From: Nocardia acidivorans NBRC 108247
Lineage (GTDB): Bacteria; Actinomycetota; Actinomycetes; Mycobacteriales; Mycobacteriaceae
NCBI RefSeq assembly: GCF_001625085.1
Contig: NZ_BDAW01000035.1
Location: forward strand, 29,006-93,005
DNA: 64,000 bases
Direction of reading: 5' to 3'
Under the pieces are notes generated by a model that had not been told where the DNA came from, did not search any database, and worked only from the letters and a program-made list of their open reading frames with translations. Below are positions 42,562-51,500 of the stretch, piece by piece. Position 1 is the first letter of the stretch; each line of letters opens with the position of its first letter. The translations under genes were made by a program, and so were the position numbers.

Positions 42562-43569
42562 ATGCCTGTCGCACTGTCCCTCCTGGACCTGGCGGTCATC
42601 GCGCCCGGTCAGACCGCGCGTGACAGTTTCGGCAATAGCGTGCGACTGGCGCAGGCCGCCGAACGCAGCGGACATCGGCGGGTCTGGTACGCGGAGCACC
42701 ACAATATGAAGTCGATCGCCTCGAGTGCGACCAGCGTGCTCATCGGGCATGTGGCCACGCAGACCGAGAGCATTCGGCTCGGTGCGGGCGGGATCATGCT
42801 GCCGAATCATTCGCCGCTGGTGATCGCCGAACAGTTCGGCACCCTCGAATCGCTGTTCCCGGGGCGGATCGATCTGGGTTTGGGCCGCGCGCCCGGCAGT
42901 GATCAGGCGACCATGCGGGCACTGCGGCGCAATCCCGCGTCGGCGGACAGCTTTCCGCAGGATGTGCTCGAGTTGCAGGGCTACCTGTCCGGGCATTCGC
43001 GGATTCCGGGAATCAATGCGGTGCCGCGCGCGGAAGGCATTGTGCCGCTGTACATTCTGGGTTCTTCGCTATTCGGCGCGCAATTGGCCGCACATCTCGG
43101 CCTGCCGTATGCCTTCGCTTCGCATTTCGCGCCCGATGCCCTGCATCAGGCCGTGGCCGCCTACCGCGAGGGTTTCCGCCCCTCCGAACAACTCGCCGAA
43201 CCCTATGTGATGGCGGGCGCGAATGTCTTCGCCGCCGACGATCACGACCGGGCGCAGGAGCAGAAGCAGATCGCCTATCGCGCCCGTGCTCGCGCCATGA
43301 TCCAGCGCGGCGCGGCCGGAGCCGATTTCAGCGATGAGGAGATCGACCTGTTCCTCAGCACGCCCAATGGCGCGCACCTGGCGAAGATGACCACCTACAC
43401 CGCCGCGGGGACGCCCGCGGAAGTTGTCGCGTACCTGGAGGATTTCGCCGCCGAGATCGGCGCGGACGAGCTCATCCTGGCGCATCACGCCACCGATATC
43501 GAGGATCGGGTCCGCTCGGTCGAGCTCACCGGCCGCACCATGGCGGCCCGCGAACCCGTCGCGAAATAG
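42562..43569 (+). CDS. LLM-class flavin-dependent oxidoreductase
   Basis: A 335-aa luciferase-like monooxygenase of the group-1 subfamily. Hallmarks are LSLLDLAVIAPGQTARDSF at the start, WYAEHHNM, and LGLGRAPGSD, which binds the flavin phosphate. It uses reduced FMN or F420. ATG at 42562 has AAAGG upstream. A dienelactone-hydrolase gene converges 7 bases downstream. Substrate unknown. Confidence 0.9.
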   Translation: MPVALSLLDLAVIAPGQTARDSFGNSVRLAQAAERSGHRRVWYAEHHNMKSIASSATSVLIGHVATQTESIRLGAGGIMLPNHSPLVIAEQFGTLESLFPGRIDLGLGRAPGSDQATMRALRRNPASADSFPQDVLELQGYLSGHSRIPGINAVPRAEGIVPLYILGSSLFGAQLAAHLGLPYAFASHFAPDALHQAVAAYREGFRPSEQLAEPYVMAGANVFAADDHDRAQEQKQIAYRARARAMIQRGAAGADFSDEEIDLFLSTPNGAHLAKMTTYTAAGTPAEVVAYLEDFAAEIGADELILAHHATDIEDRVRSVELTGRTMAAREPVAK

Positions 43570-43576
43570 CCTCCGA

Positions 43577-44401
43577 TCACACGACCACGCCGAGTCGCTG
43601 CCGGAAGAAGGCGAGGATCTCGTCGCGGGCGGTGACGGTCGGCTGACCGGCCTCATCGATCAGGTGCGCGGTGACCACGCTGTGCGGGCTATCCACATGC
43701 ACCGAGAAGAACGGCGCGGTATCGGGATTGGCGGCCGAATCGGGCAGCACCCGGCCGACGAAACGATCGCCCAGGGCCTGTTCGTAGGCGGCGAAACGCT
43801 GTGCGCGGCAGAACTTGTCGCCCGCGAAGCGATAGGCGAGCACGGTCAGATCCTCACGTTCGAGCCGGTCGCGTACGGCCGTGAGCTCCTCGGGTGCGAT
43901 ATGCATTCCGGCGGGATCGTTCATCGGCAGCGTCGGCTGTGACAGCACCGGTGCGAGCATGGCGGGTTCGAGCATCATGGTGAGCGCGAAATTCCCGGTG
44001 AAGCACATGCCGATCGCCCCGACGCCCGGTCCGCCGCAGTCCTGATGCGCCAGCCGGGCCAGGGCGCGCAGCCAGATCGTGACCGGACTCGACTCGTCGG
44101 CCGCGAAGGCGCGGAATTCGGCACTGACGCAGGCCTTTCGGAAGACCTGCGCACCTTCCTCGGCGGTGGCCACCACACCGTCGCGACCGAAGAGTGAGGG
44201 CATATAGACGGTGAATCCGGCATCGCGCACCCAGCGGGCGAAGCGCGCCACATGCGGGCTGATGCCCGGCATCTCCGTCATGACGATGACGCCCGGTCCG
44301 GAACCGGCGACGTACACGCGCTTGGTGACGTCGTCGAGGGTGATCTCCCGAATGGTGAAGTCCGACAGCGCATCATCGGCGGACATATCCTGTTTGGTCA
44401 T
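43577..44401 (-). CDS. Dienelactone hydrolase family protein
   Basis: A 274-aa alpha/beta hydrolase of the dienelactone hydrolase family. The nucleophile is cysteine, in GAIGMCFTGNFAL near residue 153, as in the true enzyme. Asp near FAGDKFC and His near DSPHSV complete the triad. It could open lactone rings in aromatic breakdown. Its ATG overlaps the stop of the TetR gene by 4 bases, so the regulator and enzyme form one operon. Confidence 0.87.
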   Translation of the reverse strand: MTKQDMSADDALSDFTIREITLDDVTKRVYVAGSGPGVIVMTEMPGISPHVARFARWVRDAGFTVYMPSLFGRDGVVATAEEGAQVFRKACVSAEFRAFAADESSPVTIWLRALARLAHQDCGGPGVGAIGMCFTGNFALTMMLEPAMLAPVLSQPTLPMNDPAGMHIAPEELTAVRDRLEREDLTVLAYRFAGDKFCRAQRFAAYEQALGDRFVGRVLPDSAANPDTAPFFSVHVDSPHSVVTAHLIDEAGQPTVTARDEILAFFRQRLGVVV

Positions 44402-45006
44402 GATCGGAATTCCCGAGTGTCGTGCGCGAACGCGGTGAGCATCGGTAAAAGTAAGTGCGACAGCGTCTCTCGCTGTCGATTGGCGGGCCAGGAGTCCGGC
44501 TCGAGCACGGTGCGGCAGCCGACGCCGTCGACGGCGGCGAGCACCGCGTCCGCACAGGCGAGCAATCGCGCACGCGGCACCGCCGGACTCGTGACGGTCG
44601 CGATCCGATCGGCGATGCGCTCGACGATCTCGGCGTAGTAGCGCCGATGCACCGCGCGCAGGCGCTCATCGTTCATGGCGCGCGCCCAGAAGGCCAGCCA
44701 CACCCGCCATTCGGCCAGGCCCTCGGCATCCAGCGGCAGGTAGCTCGCGGAGATGTCGATGCAGGCGCGGATATCGGCGGGAGCGGGGGCCGGGCGCTCC
44801 AGCACACGGCGCACGACCTCTTCGAGGGCGGCCTCGAGCAGTGCGTCCTTACCGTCGAAATAGTGCGTGACCGCGCCCGTGGTGACATTGGCGGCCGCCG
44901 CCACATCGCGCAGTCGGGTCCGGTCGATTCCGGCGGCGCCGATGACCGTGATGGCCGCGGACGCGATGGTCCGGCGTTGGGCCGCCACATCGACCTGTTT
45001 TGGCAT
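44398..45006 (-). CDS. TetR-family regulator
   Basis: A 202-aa regulator. The N-terminal helix-turn-helix is RLRDVAAAANVTTGAVTHYFDGKDALLEAAL, the BetI-like C-terminal part lacks clear ligand residues. ATG at 45006 gives the usual short arm before the first helix. It is co-transcribed with the dienelactone hydrolase gene (4-base overlap) and probably represses that operon. Confidence 0.87.
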   Translation of the reverse strand: MPKQVDVAAQRRTIASAAITVIGAAGIDRTRLRDVAAAANVTTGAVTHYFDGKDALLEAALEEVVRRVLERPAPAPADIRACIDISASYLPLDAEGLAEWRVWLAFWARAMNDERLRAVHRRYYAEIVERIADRIATVTSPAVPRARLLACADAVLAAVDGVGCRTVLEPDSWPANRQRETLSHLLLPMLTAFAHDTREFRS

Positions 45007-45134
45007 AACGGTGATTATGTATCTATTCCGCCCGCCTGCCAAGCCTCCGGTCGTGCGGGATCCGATAGGCTCGCCGCAGCATGATCCGGTCTCCCGCGTC
45101 CGGCCGGTTCCGCCACGGTGACAAGGAGATTCGC

Positions 45135-46157
45135 GTGACCCTTCGATTCCCCGCCGTCGCGGCGCTGCTCGGCGGCACCGTTCTCGCGCTGATCGCCGCG
45201 TTCGCGGTGGCCGCTCCGGCCGCGGCGGAAACCTCCACCGTCTGGCTGTGCCGTCCCGGTCAGGCGGGTGATCCCTGCGGCGGGCGCACCGATGCGCCGA
45301 TCGACTGCTTCTACGTGTATCCCACCGCCTCGCTGGAGCAGGCCACCAATGCCGACTTCGACACCTCGGCGGAATTGCGGGCGGTCGCCAGGGCGCAGGC
45401 GGGGCCGTTCGGTGCGCAATGCACTGTGTGGGCGCCGGTGTATCGGCAGGTGACGCTGCGGGCGCTGTTCAACCCGCCCGCCGAAGGTGTCGGCGCGGCA
45501 CGGGATCTCGCGTATCAGGACATCGAGAACGCCTGGGACGACTATCTGGCGAATCACAATGACGCTCGCGGGGTGGTGCTCATCGGTCATTCGCAGGGCA
45601 CCCGCATGCTGCGCTCGCTGATCCGCAATCGGATCGACGGGAAACCGGTACAGGCGCAGTTGGTTTCGGCCCTGCTCATCGGCGGTGACGTCCTGGTGCC
45701 CAAGGGCGCGACGGTCGGCGGCGACTTCGCCTCGGTCCCCGCCTGCACCGATGCCGAACAGCTCGGATGCGTCATCGCCTATTCGTCGTTCACGCGGACG
45801 CCCCCGGCGAATACCCATTTCGGCCGTGCACCCCAGTCGCCCGATATTAGCGAGGTGCGCGGCACGCTGCCGTACGGGCCCGGCTACGAGGTGCTGTGCA
45901 CCAATCCGGCATCGTTGCGGGACAATGCCGATGCCCCGATTCACGCGATCGTCGAGGGCCGTGAGATCGACGGTCTGGACGCGCACTGCACCGGTGGCGA
46001 CGCGCCGCATGTGCTCCAGGTAGGCGGCGTGGCCGCGGCGCTGTTGCCCGCGCTGCCGGACCAGACCTGGGGCACCCACCTGCTCGATATCAATCTCGCC
46101 CAACAGGATCTGGTGCATCTGGTCGCAGGTCAGAGCGTGGCGTACCGGCGCCGCTGA
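45135..46157 (+). CDS. Secreted DUF3089 alpha/beta hydrolase
   Basis: A 340-aa exported hydrolase of the DUF3089 family. The signal peptide ends near AAPAAAETS. The start of the mature part (TVWLCRPG, then CGGRTDAPIDCFYVYPT) is typical. The nucleophile serine lies in GVVLIGHSQGTRML near residue 155; a histidine in WGTHLLDINL near the end is a candidate for the triad. Cysteine pairs suggest disulfides. GTG at 45135 follows AAGGAG. Substrate unknown. Confidence 0.88.
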   Translation: MTLRFPAVAALLGGTVLALIAAFAVAAPAAAETSTVWLCRPGQAGDPCGGRTDAPIDCFYVYPTASLEQATNADFDTSAELRAVARAQAGPFGAQCTVWAPVYRQVTLRALFNPPAEGVGAARDLAYQDIENAWDDYLANHNDARGVVLIGHSQGTRMLRSLIRNRIDGKPVQAQLVSALLIGGDVLVPKGATVGGDFASVPACTDAEQLGCVIAYSSFTRTPPANTHFGRAPQSPDISEVRGTLPYGPGYEVLCTNPASLRDNADAPIHAIVEGREIDGLDAHCTGGDAPHVLQVGGVAAALLPALPDQTWGTHLLDINLAQQDLVHLVAGQSVAYRRR

Positions 46158-46259
46158 CTGGCGCGGGAAGTCCGGCACCTGTCGCGATCTGCCCCCCGGG
46201 CGGCCCTCGAAGCTCTCGTAGATTCGAAGGCCAACCCCAAGGAACAGGAGTCGAGCCGA

Positions 46260-46664
46260 ATGCCGTTCGTGCGCATCACCATTGCGGACCCCGAACTCTC
46301 ACCGGACACCCAGGCCGCACTCGCCGCCGATATCACCGGGCTGCTGGAGAAGGACCTGTTCAAGGAACCCGAGGTCACCGTCGTGCACCTCAATCTCGTA
46401 CCCGCCGACCGCTGGTTCGTCGGCGCGACGCGCCCCGCGCAGGCCACCGGAGTGCATCTCGAGGTCAGTATCACCCTGGGTACCAACACCTCTCAGGAGA
46501 AGGCGGCGTTCATCGAGCACGCCTACGACGCCCTGAACACCCGTCTGGGCACTCTGCCCGGTGCGGCGTACGTCGCCCTCTACGAACTCGACGGCGAAAG
46601 CTACGGGTACAACGGCGTGACGCAGTTGGCCCGCCGTCCCATGGATCCGACCGAAAAGGACTGA
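46260..46664 (+). CDS. 4-oxalocrotonate-tautomerase-fold protein
   Basis: A 134-aa tautomerase-superfamily protein. After removal of Met the N-terminus is Pro (MPFVRITIAD), the residue used as catalytic base in this family. The length fits a fused two-unit form. It could act on keto-enol intermediates or small haloacids. It has a plausible ribosome site (GGAACAGGAG). It stands alone next to a stretch of decayed genes. Confidence 0.82.
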   Translation: MPFVRITIADPELSPDTQAALAADITGLLEKDLFKEPEVTVVHLNLVPADRWFVGATRPAQATGVHLEVSITLGTNTSQEKAAFIEHAYDALNTRLGTLPGAAYVALYELDGESYGYNGVTQLARRPMDPTEKD

Positions 46665-46720
46665 GCGGCAGGCGGTTCCCCGCGCTGGAGCACCGAGCGC
46701 CCGTACGTGGGGTCGGGCGT

Positions 46721-46953
46721 TCAGGCTCCGTACGCGGTCACGATCCGCACGATCAGATCGAGGGTGTACTCGAATTCGCGATCACGGTCTTTGCCGTCGA
46801 TGTGGTGGTAGAGGCTTTTGGCGTCGCCGCCGAGCACCCGGCTGACCGATCGCATACTCACCGCCGCGATGCCCCCCGGCATCGATCACCGTGAGCGCCG
46901 CGCGCTGGATCGCCGTGCGCGAGAGCTGGGCCTCGGACTTGGGTGGTCGCCGT
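46721..46953 (-). pseudogene. TetR regulator remnant: HTH and C-terminal end joined, frameshifted
   Basis: Reading from about 46953, KSEAQLSRTAIQRAALTVID is a TetR N-terminus. One extra G in the run complementary to 46872-46877 shifts the frame; correcting it gives MRSVSRVLGGDAKSLYHHID, the recognition helix. At about 46785 the text jumps to a TetR C-terminus (REFEYTLDLIVRIVTAYGA), TGA at 46721. The ligand-binding middle is missing. So both a frameshift and an internal deletion have destroyed it. Confidence 0.75.
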
Positions 46954-47196
46954 CGACGCCGAATCACAGTGGATCCTGCACGGCGGGGATGCCTTCTACC
47001 ACCACGGCCAACTCGCCGGCGGCAAGACCGCTCCGCTCGCCATGACGGTGATGGGCGTGTCATCGCCGCCGACCGGAGCCGGGTCCGCGCCAATCATGAA
47101 CGCCTGACCGAGCTTTGGTCAGCCGCCGACCCGACCGCGTTGCTGATCAACTTCCACGACCCGTACCTGTTCGAGCGGGCCGTTCAACCGGCGTGA
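46938..47196 (+). pseudogene. Metallo-beta-lactamase-fold hydrolase remnant
   Basis: The C-terminal part of an MBL-fold hydrolase can be read in two frames: WVVAVDAESQWILHGGDAFY up to about 47045, then, after a frameshift, VRANHERLTELW and TALLINFHDPYLFERAVQP to TGA at 47196. The N-terminal half with HxHxDH is gone. It is divergent from the decayed TetR gene, a pairing common for these families, so regulator and target probably decayed together. Confidence 0.65.
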
Positions 47197-48524
47197 CTCG
47201 GCGGCGGTAGTTGGGGGAGTGGGAGGCTGTAGAGCCAGGCGTCCCACAGGGTTCGCAGGGAGGTGGAGCTGTAATGCCCTGCCAGGTCGGTGAATTCGTC
47301 GGTGGTGACCGAGGCGTGCCTATGGCGGGTGGTCCACTCGCGCAGCAGGTTGAAGAATTTCGGGTCGCCGAGATGTAGGCGTAGGGCGTGCAGGGTGAGG
47401 GCTCCGCGTTTGTAGACGCGGTCGTCGAACATGCGGGCGGGGCCGGGGTCGCCGATGAGGATGTCCTGCGGATGGCGCGAGAGCATGTGGTGGGCGGCGC
47501 GGGCGAGGTGGTCGGCGGTCTGCTCGCCCGCGGCCTCGGACCAGATCCATTCGGCGTAGCAGGCGAAGCCCTCGTGCAGCCAGATATCGCGCCACTGTCG
47601 CAGGGTGAGGCTGTTGCCGAACCATTGATGCGCGAGTTCGTGTGCGACCAGGCGTTCCGAGCCGCGCCGGCCGTCGCAGTGGTTCGCGCCGAAGATCGAG
47701 ATGCCCTGCGCCTCGATGGGGATCTCCAGCTCGTCATCGGTGATGACGACGGTGTACCCCTCGAAGGGATAGGGCCCGAACTTCTCGGCGAAGAGCTCCA
47801 TCATGCGCGGTTGCCGCGCGAAGTCGTGATCGAAGGCGGCGCGCAGCCGGATGGGCAGTACGGCCTGCATGGGCACCGCACCGCGCGGGGCCTCGAGGCG
47901 ATGTTTGCGATACGGCCCGATCTGGATGGTGGCCAGATAGGTGGCCATCGGCTCGGGCTGTTCGTAGACCCAGGTGGTCTGGCTGGCCCTGGTCTGCTTG
48001 CGCATGAGGGTGCCATTGGCCAGGGCGTAGTACGGGGTGTCCGTGGTGATCGAAATGCGGTAGGACGCTTTGGAACTCGGATGGTCGTCACAGGGATACC
48101 AGGAGGCCGCGCCATTGGGCTGACTGGCCACCAGCGCGCCCTCGGTGAGCTCCTCCCAGCCGACCTCGCCCCACCGGCCGCGCACCGGCGCGGGCACCCC
48201 GTTGTACTGCACGACCACGGCCAGCACACCGCCCGCCGGAATCCGCTGTGCGGGAGTGATAATCAGCTTTCCGCGCTGATGGGTGTACTTCGAGGCCCGC
48301 GCGCCATTGACGAAGACCTTCGAAACCGTCAGCGACTGAGCCAGATCCAGCGCGTACCGATCCCGCACCGCCGTGGTCACCGCGGTGATCTCCGCGCGCC
48401 CGCCGAGCCGGTTGCCCGCTACCCTGTAGACCAGCTCCAGCTCGTACCGCGACACCCGGTAGCCGCGATTCCCGTTCTGCGGCAGGTAATCATCGATCGG
48501 CTCCTCATCGAACTTGGCCGGCAT
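47184..48524 (-). CDS. M1-family zinc metallopeptidase coupled to Pls-like synthetase
   Basis: A 446-aa gluzincin of the M1 aminopeptidase family. Zinc ligands are in VAHELAHQWFGN (HExxH) near residue 290 and Glu in HEGFACYAEWIW, 18 residues on. The N-terminal beta domain is present; the C-terminal helical domain of long M1 enzymes is not. No signal peptide. The GAMEN-type substrate motif is changed to EAQGISIFG. Its start shares one base with the stop of the synthetase gene (TGATG), so the two are translated in step. The inference is trimming or breakdown of the synthetase product. Confidence 0.85.
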   Translation of the reverse strand: MPAKFDEEPIDDYLPQNGNRGYRVSRYELELVYRVAGNRLGGRAEITAVTTAVRDRYALDLAQSLTVSKVFVNGARASKYTHQRGKLIITPAQRIPAGGVLAVVVQYNGVPAPVRGRWGEVGWEELTEGALVASQPNGAASWYPCDDHPSSKASYRISITTDTPYYALANGTLMRKQTRASQTTWVYEQPEPMATYLATIQIGPYRKHRLEAPRGAVPMQAVLPIRLRAAFDHDFARQPRMMELFAEKFGPYPFEGYTVVITDDELEIPIEAQGISIFGANHCDGRRGSERLVAHELAHQWFGNSLTLRQWRDIWLHEGFACYAEWIWSEAAGEQTADHLARAAHHMLSRHPQDILIGDPGPARMFDDRVYKRGALTLHALRLHLGDPKFFNLLREWTTRHRHASVTTDEFTDLAGHYSSTSLRTLWDAWLYSLPLPQLPPPSHAG

Positions 48525-51500
48525 CACTGGCCCGCTCCGGTCTGCGGCCACGGCGCGATGGGATTGCCCCACCAACGCGTGGACGGCGGCACGGTATCCC
48601 CGCGCATGACCAGTGACGCGGGTCCGATGGTCGCGCCCGCGCCGATGCTCGCGGCGGGCAGGGCGACGCAATGCGGTCCCAATGTGGCTCCGGCACCGAG
48701 GGTTACGGTGTCCATGGCCATGATTCGATCATGGAACAGATGGGTCTGCACCACGCAGCCGCGTTCCACTGTCGCGCCGTCACCGAGTGTCACCAGGTCA
48801 GCCTCCGGTAGCCAATAGGACTCGCACCATACCCCGCGCCCGATCGTGGCACCGAGTCCGCGCAGCCACAGATTGAGTACGGGTGTACCGGTCGCCGCAC
48901 GCGCGAACCACGGCGCGGCAACATGTTCCACGAAGGTGTCGGCGACTTCATTACGCCAGACGAACGAGGACCACAGCGGATGCTCGACCCGCCCGATCCG
49001 ACCCACCAGCAACCATTTGGCGATGACCGAGCAGGCCCCGGCGACGGCCCCGGCGGCCAGCAGCACCAGCCCGCTCAGCAGTGCGGTGGCCAGATGTCCG
49101 AGCCGCTGGGCCAGCCACGCCAGGGTGAACAGCACGCCCAGGCCGATGGCGAAGGTCACCAGCACCGGGATCAAACGGCAGGTCTCGACAATCCCGCGGG
49201 CGACCCGCAGCTGCCAGGACGGATCGAAAGTGCGTGCGGTATCGGAGCTTGCGGCGGTGCGGCGCAGGCGCACCGGCGGACTGCCGAGCCAGGACGAGCC
49301 CGCCTTGGCCTTGGACGGCGCGGCCGAGAGCACCGCGACCAGACCGTTCTTGGGCACCCGGCGACCGGGCGCCGTCATACCCGAATTACCCAGGAAGGCC
49401 CGCTTGCCGACCTTGGCCTCGCCGATATGCAGCCAGCCGCCGCCGAGTTCGTAACTGGCGATCATGGTGTCGTCGGCCAGGAACGCGCCGTCGGAGACTG
49501 TGGTGAACTTCGGCAGCAGCAGCACGGTGGAGGCTTCGACGTGTTTGCCGATCTTCGCACCGAGCAGGCGCAGCCAGACCGGGGTCAAGAGGCTTGCGTA
49601 GAGCGGGAACAGGAAGGTGCGCGCGGAGTCCAGCAGACGTTCGGTGGCCCAGGTCTGCCAGCCCACGCGGCTGCGCACCGGGTGGTATCCGGCGGTGAGT
49701 CCGATACTGAACAGCCGCACCGCGATAATCGTCACCGCGGCGTACACGCCGAGGCTGAGCAGCGCGGCCACCGGCAGTATCGCGAACGCGCGGCCGAGTC
49801 CCGCTGTGAGCGTGGTGGTATCGCGTATCCGCCAGGCGATCAGCGCACCACCGGCGCCGAGTCCGAGAATCGGCACGGCGGCCAGGGCCATCGAGGTCAT
49901 GCCGAAGATGGCGATCCACTGGGGTGCGCGCGCCGGGGTGTGATCGGGCCAGCCGTGCTGTGCCTTACCGACTTTCACCGCCGGTGAACCGGCCCACGCC
50001 TGATCGGCCTTGACCCGGCCCGAGACCGCCGAACCCGGTGCGATCTCGGCGTTCTTGCCGATCCTGGTGCCGGGCAGCAGAATCGAGCGCGCGCCGATCA
50101 CCGCGCCCGGCCCGATGCTGATCGGGCCGATGTGCACCAGGTCGCCGTCGATCCAATACCCCGAGAGGTCGACCTCTGGTTCGACGCTGCATCCGTCGCC
50201 GAGTTCGAGGAAGCCGGTCACCGGCGGCAGGGTGTGCAGATCCACGCCCTTGCCGATGCGCGCGCCGAGCGCCCGCGCGAACGGCACCATCCACGGTGCG
50301 CCGGACAGGTTCTCGGCCCCGCTGGCCTCGGACAGCCGCACGGCCGTCCACAGCCGCAGATGCACCAGGCCGCCGCGCGGATGCGTTCCGGCCTCCACGG
50401 TGGCCAGCAGCAGCCGGGAACCGGCCACGCACAATGCCATTCGGCCGGGTGGGGAGATGAACAACAGGAAGGCGATGAGCGCCCACCACCAGGACAGGTG
50501 CGGCAGCCAGGGCAGCGAATCGGTCCAGGACGCGATATTGCCGACGATCGCGAGCCAGGTCAGCCACTGTAATCCGGTCAGCGTGGTGAGCGGAATCGTG
50601 GCCAGCACCTGGAACAGTTGGGCGGGCAGCGGAACCGGCCGCACCTCGCGCACCTGTGCAGCCTCGACGGGTGCGGTGGCGTCCAGCAGTGCGGCCAGTG
50701 CGCCGAGTCGCGGTTGATCGTAGAGATCGGCGACGGTGATCCGCGGATGCCGTTCCCGCAATCCGGTCACCAGCTGTGCGGCCGCGAGCGAGCCGCCGCC
50801 CAGATCGAAGAAGTCGGCGTTCGGATCGGTGACCTCCGCGCCGAGAATCGAATCCCACAGTCCGGCAACCCATTGCTCGGTCGGGGTGAGTCCGGGATCG
50901 ACCTCGGCGACCTTGGGCAGCGGCCACGGCAGCGCATCGCGGTCGACCTTGCCCGAGGTGCGGGTGGGCATATCGTCGACCACGGCCAGGCGCGGCACCA
51001 GCGGAGCCGGAAGTTGTTCGGCGAGAATGGCTCGCGCGGCCTTGAGGTCGTAATCGCTGCCCGGTCCGGTGAGGTAGCCGACCAGAATCTTATTGCCCGC
51101 CTTGGTGGTTCGAATGGCGGCCGCGCCGCCGGTGACACCGGGCAGATGCTGGAGCGCGTTGTCGATCTCGCCGAGTTCGATCCGGCGGCCGCCCAATTTG
51201 ATCTGATCATCGGCGCGGCCCAGGAAGACCAGGCCCTCGCTGTCATTGCGCACCAGATCGCCACTGCGGTAGGCGCGTTCCCAGCCGACCGATTCCAGCG
51301 GTGCGTACTTCTCCGCGTCCTTGGCCGGATCCAGGTAGCGGGCCAGGCCCACACCGCCGATGACCAGCTCACCGGATTCGCCCTCGGCGACCGGATTTCC
51401 GGCGGCGTCGATGACGGTCAGATCCCACCCGTCCAGGGGCAGCCCGATGCGCACCGGCCAGGAGCCGTTCAACAGGGCCGCGCATGCGACCACGGTGGCC

